Origin: Zarea fungicola
Lineage: Eukaryota; Ascomycota; Sordariomycetes; Hypocreales; Cordycipitaceae
Direction: 5' to 3'
Assembly (NCBI GenBank): GCA_900169235.1
Contig: FWCC01000328.1
Coordinates: 1 to 64,000 of the forward strand
Length of the DNA stretch: 64,000 bases
Positions 54,563-64,000 of this stretch are shown here, one piece after another (the first letter of the stretch is position 1; every line of letters starts with the position of its first letter). The translations under genes and the position numbers were made by a program. The notes beneath the pieces are model-generated. The model saw only the letters and a program-made list of their open reading frames with translations, was not told where the DNA came from and searched no databases.

Positions 54563-57263
54563 TTGAAGTAGTTTGATAGATTACTAGACGCTGGTTAAAA
54601 CGAGAGACTGAGGGAGAGCAAGTACGTCGGCTATATACCTCTTAAAGGGGGAAGCGACCCAAGAGGTAGAAAATACGAGGACAGCCCCAAAAAGGCTTGG
54701 CTAGTTATTAGTTAGTTGCCCGACTAACCAGTAACCATAGTTGTTGTGCTAATAAGCCTGGACCAGGCTGTGAGAAACTGTGCTACTGCAGCCTCCATGT
54801 GAATGGAACCTACTGTACTGGATAATGTAACCAAAATCAGGCTGAGCCCTAAATTAGATTTCATTACGTGGCGTGGTAGGGGTTTCAAGTTGTCTGTCCG
54901 TAGCAAGAGGCACCATTTTGATAATGGCTATTCGTCGTTGCCTACCTATTCAAAGCCCAAGGGCAAAAACCTGACGAATAGACAGTGAACAGCGAAGGCC
55001 ACCTTGTTTGGGGACATACCCACCGTAAAACAATGCAGATGTATCTTGATGCATCTTGCCAATGCGCCTGGGTGCTGTGGCGGAGAGCCTGCGATGGGGC
55101 ACATTAGGGGAGAAAACAGCCTAATAATAAAACCACTGTGGGTCACAGCTGCAGGGCTATAAGGTTAATAATAAAGACAGTAATAACATGTTGTTAAAGT
55201 TACATATGACTCATAATTGAAGCAGGAATTCTGTTGAACTTAGCCGGAAAAATAATCCCATCGCGTCTCAAGGGTGTGATACAGTTTAGTTAATTTAATA
55301 TTAATATCAATCCTTCCATAGTTGTTGTTCAAGCAGTCTCCAACCACTACATTTACTTGCATTCAATCTCTCGTTAGAAGTAGACAAGGCTACGAGGGAC
55401 AAATTCCTCATGTAACCCTGTTTTTTTAGATTAAATAAAATCTTTTCTATAATTGACAGTTGTGCCAAACATTATGGGCGTTATTATTCTCGAGTTAATT
55501 CTCAACTTCACTGACCTGCGCGGTATTCCGCATCTTGAACGTTGATTGAGCTGGACGTTCGACTGACAAAACTTCTGCGCAGCCCAATTGAACAAAGCTG
55601 TTGAAAGCCACGATTTTAAGACGAGTGGTTGTAGCAATAGTGGTGAGATTCTCGCTAATCGATCTTATTAGTCAGTTTTGGGTAGCTATATGCTCTATTA
55701 CAGTCTACAGCTGCTACCATCAATCGATAGCATCGTTATCCTGACAACTCCCACCTTGATCTCCGAGTTTGTTGCACCGGCCAGCCCATTACGGCCTAGT
55801 GGCTAATAAGCTCTATTGTTCACGCAAAGCTTTGTAACCTGGATTACTTCGTTGGCCATATTCTCGAGCATTGTTACTACACCAGAACTTAGCAACTCAG
55901 ACTGCAAGAAAAGCATCAGCGTGCTATCCGCCCTGTTATTAAATCGTACAATAAATGGCTCTGTGATACAACAGAGTTATTATTGCATAAATACGAGCGC
56001 CGCAGAAACTTGCATGCTGTATATAGCCACAGTCACAAGACCAAGCTACCCCTGAGATGGGATTGCCGGCCAGGCGCTCGGCGCCACAAGATGAACAACT
56101 TATTCCCACCAATGGTGGTCGTTGCTCGCTAGTAAATGCGGCGATGGCCTATCATCATCCACACAGGGGATTATTTGGCAATGGCAATCCCAGCTCGGAA
56201 AGACACATAATACTCAAGAGGAGGTTGGGCTAATCTGGCATGGTTCCTACTGTATTGGCCTCGAATGTTGCGTTCGGTGGGATTTGGCCGGTCGGCGAAT
56301 AGAACTCTGTGCCGGTAAGACGGACGGCAGGGGGCCACCCCACTCTATATAATAGCATTCATTGAAGACCCTTGACGATGAGCGAGTGTAAGCAGGGAAC
56401 AGTGGATGTTCATTTTAATAAAGAATTTTTCCGAATCGGTGGCGGCGAGAGCTGATCACACAGTTGCCTAGTTGCCACATGCTAGCCCACGGCTCGGCCC
56501 TTGAGAGCGACATGTTGGCTCCCCAGGCACCCGTCCCGTCCAAGGATAACTGATTTTCTACTTACATGCTCACGGAGAAACAGGCTGGAACCACCCTGTC
56601 ACAACAGTGAGCAGTCGGCCAAGCCTCTGGCTATTTCAACTATTGAGGTGAAAGCAAGGGCTAAGTTGCTTTAGTTGGTCAAAATGCTAAGCAAATTGGA
56701 TACCTAAATGGTGACCAAGCTTGCAAATGATGTGTGATAAGCCGGACGTAGGCTACCGAGCGTCCTTGCTGCGATTTCTCCGGCGATAGGGCTTTGTGTT
56801 TGTGTCTCACTAGCTAGACAAGAATAGACCAAAGATTAGGTTCCGAATCACAACCCCCGATGTTGCACATTCTCTAAACCCTGTTGTCAGTTTTACAACA
56901 GATTTCCTGCCATTCTGCGTCGCCCGTGGCTTTGTGGCGCTACACTAGTTCCAGTCTGACCGCATTCCATCCAAGCCAATTCCAAAGACGCAACACATTG
57001 CATAAAGACTGAGAACATTTCTGACGAGCAGCTTTCTGTTGGATGTAAAGTGTCGAATAGCCTTTCAATACGTACATCTCTAGATAATACGGCACTAGAT
57101 GACGACTATTCCTTTTTTTATCAATGTAAATTCCTCGTCAAGGTAAAAAGAAGAAGACAAATCTCTATGCCATCCTATCCTAAGAAAAGAACAAAGTATG
57201 CCTTTTAGAATGATACATATTTCTCGACCCCGAGTAGCCGTAAAAATCAACCGCTTGGTTAAA
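54563..57263. other. Gene-poor spacer, 2.7 kb
   Basis: No gene is recognised. A 15-bp palindrome is at 54755-54769. Several short frames (60-80 codons) lack domain content. Confidence 0.5.
54755..54769. repeat. Palindrome AGCCTGG-A-CCAGGCT
   Basis: Perfect 7-bp inverted arms surround one base, about 195 bp upstream of the GPI-protein start. Confidence 0.55.
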
Positions 57264-57805
57264 TCAGGAGCATCTAACCTGGAAGCTCTTAATGGATGTG
57301 ATTTTGCTGGGGGGACTACCAGGCTTGTTAATGGAATAGGAGTTGCATCCATCGCCGCCGCCTGGCCCGTGGAAGTTGTTTCCTTTGCAATCATAGTTAT
57401 CATGATAAACAAATGAGGTGCAATGGCTGGCATCCACTTTAACAGAGTACATGTCGCGTTTGTTGCCATTACCATCAGCAAAGGTAAAGCATTCACCATC
57501 TACCGAAGCATGCCAGGTGAAGTCCGGGTTATTAGAGCAATTTTCATTCCACAACCATGCAGAGAAAGCAGAATTGCTCGTTGCTCTCTCATTACTATAT
57601 TTGAAATTGTTAACGGAAGCTCACTTATTAAAGTATTTAGGGGTTCTGGTAATCATTTCACATACACTTCCTTCGTATCCTGAATCACGCCGTTGACGGC
57701 AAGTCGAATGTCCGCCACAGAGTTCGGGGCTTCAGCTCCAGGAAAGGCAGAAACTGTCTGAAAGATGGCAAGGCCAAAAGCCAGCAGAGAGGTAGTTGGC
57801 AGCAT
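57264..57805 (-). CDS. Small secreted cysteine-containing protein
   Basis: Two exons on the minus strand (57805-57666 and 57594-57264; 71-nt intron GTATGT...TATAG) encode 156 residues. The first about 20 residues (MLPTTSLLAFGLAIFQTVSA) form a signal peptide. The mature part has an N-terminal helix-forming segment and, from exon 2, Cys residues in NENCSNNPD, DGECFTF, SHCTSF, NYDCKGNN, GDGCNSY and the terminal VRCS, that is six cysteines and a Gly-Pro-Gly-Gly-Gly loop. This composition is common in small secreted proteins of plant- or insect-associated fungi. I do not recognise a named family. The exon 2 frame alone has no natural start, which supports the two-exon model. Confidence 0.72.
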
Positions 57806-60800
57806 TGTGTTGGCTTTAGTTCTATATTCGGACTTGTACTGTGACAGGAATCTTGTCTCGCAAGAGTAGTACTAGATGAGATAGAAGGGCCAAAAGACTT
57901 TGTTTTATAGTTGGAAGATTTTTCCCTATGTATTTCTCTTCGGGTGATAATGGATCTTCTACCTAACGCCCTGTGCACGAACATGGTCATTCGCCGATGT
58001 TGCCTTTCGCAGAATGCAAGACGAAATTATGTCTACTGCTGGTGGAGTCTGGGATGCAACCAGCCACGCGTAAGACGGTAACTACTTACAGTGGACACAA
58101 AATTTTCACGATGTGCGTTAGGCAGTAGAGATCTATTGTGCCATGCTCTCGCCGTAGGTGCTTCGTCGCTAAATTACTCACCGTCGGATTACTAGGTACT
58201 CTATAGGATGGTTAAGCTTTAGCCGTCGGGCCGGTACCCAGCAGAACACACCCTTGTCTTTGCAATAAATCCGACAGGGAGACAATGACAACTCGTATTT
58301 GAATGAATTCTCGTCTAGTTGAATTGATGAAGCTAGCTACTTAATCATGAAACCCTTAGGAACGTCACAGTTATGGAATAGGTGTCCTTTCTGTATGACA
58401 GTGAGAGGTTAGTCACTCGTACATTACTGGCTTTTATAGCAACAGCTTTGGTAGACATGAATGTTTTTCCCCGATTACATAAGATTTGCAGTGTCGAGTA
58501 CTCAATCTTGAAATATGCAAACATGACGATTTCGATGTGGATTTGGTGGCTTAGCTATAAGGCCAAGACCTGTCTCAATGTTGGGTTAAATCTTACACCC
58601 GGCAAACATGAACTGACCCTCCCACTACTTACATCTCTATAAGCCTTCTCCACCTGCAGCATGTTTTCAAATGGGCCATTCATTTCCCTCTGTCCCTTGC
58701 TGACTGTAATGTCGAGGCTTCTACGTGCCATTATGTTTCTTTTGGATTTTCGACTGTGCCTCCATCATCTGAGTCTCTCTATGCATTATTCGCACAACCA
58801 TATTATTACATTGTTGCCGCCACAGCAATCTTCTACATATCCTTGTGAGCGCTTATCAAAGGTGTTTCTTGGCCTCCAGCGCTACTCTAGCGTCATTCCC
58901 AAGTTTCTTTCCATTTCAGTGTCAGCGAGGTTTCATTATTAACACATCAGGGTGGTTGCCCGAGATCCACTAACTCTGCGCCACCACCACCAGGGTCTGA
59001 CTGCCTTATATCCAGAAGCCACGAACCTCAGCCTAACGAACCATTCATACGCGTCTAAACTAGTGGGTTTAGTCCGGAGCTAAATGATAATAGTTTTCTC
59101 GCCCCATCGGGGGCAACCCGAACGCAATTAAGTTCGTTGTAAATAGACTGCAACCCTGGCCTCACCCAATAGCCAGGACGCTCACCGCCGCTCGCCCCAT
59201 GGACCCATTACAGCTCTGACAGTCGAAGCTTCGATTATTGGGGATTGAAGCCTCGGGGTGACTTATATTCCCACTTTCATCTCACAACTCCGCCGCTTCT
59301 CTACTCAGCCATACAAATAGCAAGCTAACATGGTGAACCACTGCTATAATACTGACGTGCTACTACAGGGTGCTTACTATGGCCACTCAGAAGTTGGGGG
59401 CAAGGAGTTGGGGGCATCTGCTCTAGTATCACTCTGCCCAGGCAATTAAAAGTAATAACGGCAAACAAGAACATTATCAACAGCCTCTGCCTTCCTTTGA
59501 GTGGTATAGTAAGCAGCAGTTCTGGAAGCGACTTCTTAGTGCCAGCTGATGGTTTCCGAGTTGAGCGCCATCTGACATTTGCACTGTCAGACATCAGAGA
59601 GTTGCTGCCGGGTTTGATTCAAGGTCTCCTGCTACGAGCGCTAGTAGAATCGGAACAATTACATTTCATTTCTCAACCAATGCTCCTCTCGATAAAGATC
59701 AGTTTCAAAACATATTGCTTCCCAAGGAGAAACAACACGTGCCAACCAGTTACCAACCCCAATGTGAGCTCACGCGGAACATCAATTATTTAAGTGACAA
59801 ATGCGGGACTTGATATATTCATTTCGAGCCTGAAGAGATCAGCATGCCGAGCGGTCATGATTGCACTCCTATTGCCGCAACTGGCGTTGCCCTTAACGGC
59901 GTATCGGACCAAATGTTCATAAACTAATCAGTGCGCAATAGAAGGCATCTACAGCATTTATTCGTCATTAAGTTGGTCATTAATGACTGTAGAGGAGAAG
60001 TCACTGCGGAAGGACCCTCTGGATCCAGACTAATAAATCCGCTTCCTGTTCGCAGTCATCCACAGATGGGGCAGAGGAGATAGTAGCCTCCACGGATCTT
60101 TCAGTCTCCTCAAATACTCCGTCTACATTTGCTAGCCCCCGCCACCAATACAGAATGTGGTGGGTATCACGCGTTGGTCCGTGAGTCTAGTTTATCGTAC
60201 CAACACTCCCATATTGGCAAACATTGCCATCAATACCATGTGACAATTGGCCCCTGTCTTGTGTCATTTCACGATGATTAACTCTACCAGAAAACCTGCT
60301 TCCGTCGCTAAACGACGCCATGTCGAGAAAATCTTTTTGAATTGCCACGTATTGTGAGTAGTTCAAAGTGCTGCTCTATCTATTGTAAAACTCTAGCGTG
60401 CTGAGACGTTTGTAAACCGGTTTTCCTCACAAATTCAGAATATGTCAACATAACGCCACAGCCGTAATTACCCTCCCAGCATGCCTATCGCATACACATT
60501 CATAATACCAGCGAGAATTCTAATAGAGCGTCTGAATGCAGTCTACCGTGTTTTATAAGTTTTTGAAGGTTTCAGTGTAGAAACAAGTGAGCAGACACAA
60601 CTCGTTAAATAGCCTTGGGAGGGTTTGCTTGACTCACCCAATTGCCGACCCGGCTATGGTAACATAGAGTAACCGAGTGCTCATGTAGTAACTCAAGCCT
60701 ACCGCTGTAAAGTTCTCAAGGGATACGGAGAGGTTTTTGAAGTGCTATAAATAGATTTTGCTGGGAATTAGCAGCAGAAAGCACTGTTTCACTGCCAGCC

Positions 60801-62928
60801 ACGTTCCGGGTTTGTCTCGCTCGTCGTTGGTATGGGACGGACATTGAAGCGAAGAAAAACATTAGCCGATGACCTGAGGAAGCCATGGCTTTACAGTGGA
60901 CAACTTTGGAGCAGTCAATATATGTTTTTACCAATTCCAAGGGTAAATTTATTCGGTGGCGGTTTCTCCAAACGAACTAATGTAGCCGAATAAACGCCCA
61001 CATGCTAGGATCAAGGCCGTACATTTGCCAGCTTAATACCGGAGAGCCTGACGGGTAATTCCGTGATGAACTGATTCACAACAGTATCATGACGCCTCTA
61101 GATCTCAATTTGATAGGGCTCACTCCCCTCGCTTTCGTATACTCTCTCCCTGACTGGTGCTCCGGCGTTCTCATCATGGCCTGTGACATCCGCGACCGTA
61201 GTTTGCAAGCTACTCCAGTTTATCCTGTATCAACTCACGATGGGAGCCATTGGATTGGAAGTTTGGGTCTGCCAGAGAGATTATTCTGCTTGTTATGTGG
61301 TGTGCTGATGTTCAACCACGAGAGACGTGACGGCGCTAATGCGGTCGATTCTCGGCCATGCCCAGCTGTCGTTAATGCAAATTAATTGGTGGCTAAAGCC
61401 TGAAATAATTGGGGGTGGCATGACCACAGCTGTGGGAATGTCACGCGAGATTCTCAGTGGCGTTACCTGGCTACCGATAAATATACAATCGACACACAAA
61501 GCCAGGCAGTGTAGCTGTGTCCTCTGCCGGGGTGCTGCTCCCTCCCGATTGAATCGATGGACGAGAAAGGGCTCAAAAGAGATCCAGGGTACAATGGATT
61601 TCAATGAACGAAGTAATGAGGGGGGTGACGACATGATTGCGTATCTTGGCGAATCTGTACCGGTCGATATTTGTAGTCGTGGTTCAATGGCGACCAGATT
61701 GACCGCTCTAACTCTGTGGCGTGGTCATGCGTTTTAATTTGACATGGTAGTGGCGTCGAGCAGCCAGTCAGGAGTTTCAGGTTATGGGTGTTGTTGACTA
61801 AAGTAGATCTATTACGATGCATACACCAGTTTGTCTATTCCGTCCTGGCGCCAATCCGATGAGGGGAATTGTACGGGGGGCGATCTAGGGTCTCATGACA
61901 TTTGCTATTTCTTGGCTGTCAAGTACTGTGCTAAGAACCGTGTATTACTGCGAAACACAAAGGGCTGCTAAATACAAGGTGAGTTGGCCAGAACCCTGCT
62001 GCGTCATTGATGCAAGATAAGGGCGGTAGCCTGCGGCCCGAGTGTGGGATGTCTCATGAAGACGAGTCGCCTTCTAATGAGAATTATACCACTTGCTTAA
62101 TTTGCGCCAGAGCTACGCAATAATTTTTCTCGGTCTTTCCTGACGAGAAGCATTCCCTGCAGTTTTGTGAAACCTATAAACAAGGAAATAAGCATGGCGT
62201 TGTAAAGTCTGCCTACCAAGTGGTTGATCCGTCAGCCTCCCTGCTTCAGCTCGACAGCCTCTGGCCTTGACAATCCAGCTAATATCACAGCTAGCTGGAT
62301 ATAAGCACTAACAGTATATCTTTGGACATCGGAGAGAAGCAAATAATTTATTTGATACTTTCCATGGCGTACGCTGTACATTAAATACAGATGGAAATAT
62401 AGGGAGTTCAGTGAATGAGAACACCTTCGCCGCAATGATTGAGTTTAGTGACGTTTAAGCACCTTGCCTTACTATAACTTTGCCTCTCCCAGGTTGTCAA
62501 GATGAGAACGATTATGCGTCGTTCTGGATTTAATTAGTTACCCCGCGAAGTGGGATGCACTACTCGTCGTATTTATCGATCACAATACGGGTGTGCTGCC
62601 AACGACGTCGGTAGTTGTAAGACGGGCCGAATATTCACATATTGACCAGCGCCACCTATTCAGCATCGCCGGTTATAGGTGGTAGTAGATGTTTTGCAGC
62701 ATCGACAACCAGTAATTATATTGCATTAGAGTAAATAATAGCTGCATTTTTTGCTTAATGATTTGAGATTGAAAATGGAAACCTGTGCGATGAGAATGTA
62801 GAGAATCAACTATATAAGCCGATGCTGTTTGCGTGGACAATTGAAAGATTTTGTGCATAACAGTTGTGTCAACTTGAATCTTAAAGACTTGCTTATTAAC
62901 TACCTTAACTTTATATTTAACTTACACT
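57806..62928. other. Gene desert, 5.1 kb
   Basis: No gene could be supported. Frames are short (at most 136 codons at 61327-61737) and lack conserved motifs, and AT-rich stretches alternate with moderate GC. I could not identify transposon coding sequence or terminal repeats by eye; decayed elements are possible. Confidence 0.45.
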
Positions 62929-63188
62929 ATGCGTCTCCTCATTGCGCTTATTGCAACTTCACTCTTGGCCGTCGCTGCGCCCACCGAGGGAGAGCCGAAG
63001 CTCCAGGCCAGGTATACATGCACTCCGGGTGATCGCAGCTGCCCTCTGCAATGTGCTGCTGGAAGCGCCTACCTTGACTGCAGTGCCTCTACGGTATGTT
63101 TAAAATTTCAATGACAGCCCACACATATGCTAACTCGGCATAGTGCGTCAACCATGTCTGCAAGTGCAAGTGCACCTACCATGGCTAA
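62929..63188 (+). CDS. Small secreted cysteine-rich peptide, defensin-like cysteine pattern
   Basis: Two exons (62929-63093 and 63144-63188; 50-nt intron GTATGT...CATAG) encode 69 residues. The signal peptide is MRLLIALIATSLLAVAA, and a short propeptide ending in QAR precedes the mature part. The mature peptide of about 40 residues has eight cysteines, including a C-x3-C pair (CPLQC) in exon 1 and a C-x-C-x-C end (CKCKC) in exon 2. Such a C...CxxxC...C...CxC order is compatible with a cysteine-stabilised alpha/beta (defensin-like) fold, but disulfide pairing cannot be read from sequence. Roles in the family include antimicrobial defence; here none is proven. Without the intron, the frame ends four codons into it. 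Confidence 0.7.
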
Positions 63189-63615
63189 GCGATCAAAGGC
63201 ACGGTCGTCACACTCGTGCTAGACCTCGGCTATCAATTTCGTACCATTTTTAAAATAGTGTAGTATGTTTGGGCAATAGCCATTTCAATACATAAGCATG
63301 CTTCCAACGCCAGACTCCTGATCTCATTGTTGGAGCCAGGTCATAACTATACCCGTATTGTGAACGCACTTTCTCGCATTTCCGGACATCGGACTATCGG
63401 CTTACCTTGGCCCCCATTCTTGGCGGCAACTAACTCCTAATTTACTTGGAGATACGAGCAAAGCGTGGCCGATCCCTTGGCTGGGCGACCACCGACAGAC
63501 GCGAATCCAAGCTCACTAACATGACAGAATCGTTACAATTTATCGTTTATTGCAACTGACAAGCTATATAATTATTGAAGAGTTCAACAAGTCACCAAAA
63601 TGCCCATGCGCTTGC
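63189..63615. other. Spacer to the gene at the right edge
   Basis: Nothing recognised; presumably the 3' regions of both flanking genes, which converge. Confidence 0.5.
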
Positions 63616-63999
63616 TCACGTATACCATGTCGGCTCCGGCACCTCGTTCAGCAGCTGATATCTACCCAGCTCCCGGTTCTTGTATGCCACAGGGTCGTGC
63701 AGAGTATGTGTACGTAAATCTCTCCAAAATCTGTCCAATCCAACCTTTGTTGCCGTCGCCTTGGAGCCCGTCACCTCAAAGACACCCGATGTAACCCGCA
63801 GGCCGACATCTGTGGCGACAACTTTGACGCTGGCGACCCATTCTGCAAATTCACCGCGCGCTCTAGGCGTGACTCTTGTTCGATCTTGAACGCTGTTCTC
63901 GCTGCCCTTGTAAATCTCGTCGGCTTGCTGGCCAGCCTTTTCTGCCAAAGCCGTGGCCGCTTGAAGGTGCGCATAAAAGTTGCCATATGTCGACAAGAT
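63616..63999 (-). CDS. Acyl-CoA dehydrogenase-type flavoenzyme, C-terminal part (DszC/SfnB-like), partial
   Basis: This is the last 127 codons of a minus-strand gene whose start lies beyond the window. The frame stays open to the edge, and no true ATG is present there. The helical C-terminal domain shows YGNFYAHLQAATALAEKAGQQ, EWVASVKVVATDVGLRVTSGVFEVTGSKATA and then DRFWRDLRTHTLHDPVAYK. The R-x-L/W-R-x2-R-T-H-T-x-H-D-P-x-x-Y-K ending is typical of acyl-CoA dehydrogenase type 2 C-terminal domains, as in DszC-like flavin monooxygenases and thermophilic desulfurising enzymes. It probably uses FAD or FMN to oxidise a sulfur or other heterocyclic substrate. The gene converges with the small cysteine-rich peptide gene. 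Confidence 0.82.
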   Translation of the reverse strand: MLSTYGNFYAHLQAATALAEKAGQQADEIYKGSENSVQDRTRVTPRARGEFAEWVASVKVVATDVGLRVTSGVFEVTGSKATATKVGLDRFWRDLRTHTLHDPVAYKNRELGRYQLLNEVPEPTWYT

Positions 64000-64000
64000 A

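Noticed and set aside
1..64000. CRISPR arrays, rRNA genes, intact transposons, telomeric repeats
   Set aside because: No regularly spaced repeats, rRNA-like blocks, transposase or reverse transcriptase motifs, or TTAGGG runs were seen on either strand. CRISPR would not be expected in a fungus.

Overview
This window is nuclear DNA of a filamentous ascomycete, most likely a sordariomycete and possibly a hypocrealean. The evidence is many short GT-AG introns (about 48-150 nt) with CTAAC/CTAAT-like branch sites, a HapX-type bZIP iron regulator with its Hap4-like motif, fungal-type F-box, GMC and MFS families, and a proline tRNA with a short intron. I resolved 19 complete or interrupted protein genes, one partial gene at the right edge and one tRNA. 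Exon structures were derived by hand from frame continuity and splice signals, so exon edges are predictions.

Left arm (1-9.7 kb): four minus-strand genes, namely a GNAT acetyltransferase, a three-exon GMC oxidoreductase, a four-exon FAD monooxygenase and an MFS sugar porter. The sugar porter is divergent from an intracellular-type GH2 beta-mannosidase (10.65-13.3 kb). Their 0.95 kb shared promoter carries two families of imperfect direct repeats, and the pair looks like an uptake-plus-hydrolysis unit for a manno-oligosaccharide. The mannosidase intron has a GC-AG boundary.

Core block (14-36.5 kb): mitochondrial ribosomal protein uL1m, COG2 of the Golgi tethering complex, hapX (with a textbook SreA-type GATA site and a CCAAT-N12-ATT motif upstream), a cystathionine gamma-synthase-like PLP enzyme, a 1750-residue conserved fungal protein with a Sel1-like end and a tiny first exon, an F-box protein with an acidic tail, and tRNA-Pro(UGG). 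These are housekeeping or regulatory genes with long regulatory spacers.

Accessory arm (36.5-64 kb): gene density falls. It holds a nine-exon MACPF-domain gene whose last exon is out of frame by one base, an AIF/AMID-like oxidoreductase divergent from an OrsD-type zinc finger/Fungal_trans regulator, a three-exon DHA1 drug transporter, and an F-box/ankyrin gene whose open frame continues past an in-frame TGA into further ankyrin-like sequence. It also holds a GPI-anchored protein with two cysteine-rich modules, two small secreted cysteine-rich proteins (one defensin-like) isolated in a 9 kb gene-poor tract, and the C-terminal end of an acyl-CoA dehydrogenase/DszC-type flavoenzyme.

No CRISPR array, rRNA gene, intact transposon or telomeric repeat was seen. 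The points most worth a second look are the repeat-rich bidirectional promoter of the mannosidase/transporter pair, the hapX regulatory sites, the interrupted MACPF and ankyrin genes, the secreted-protein island, and several near-perfect palindromes.
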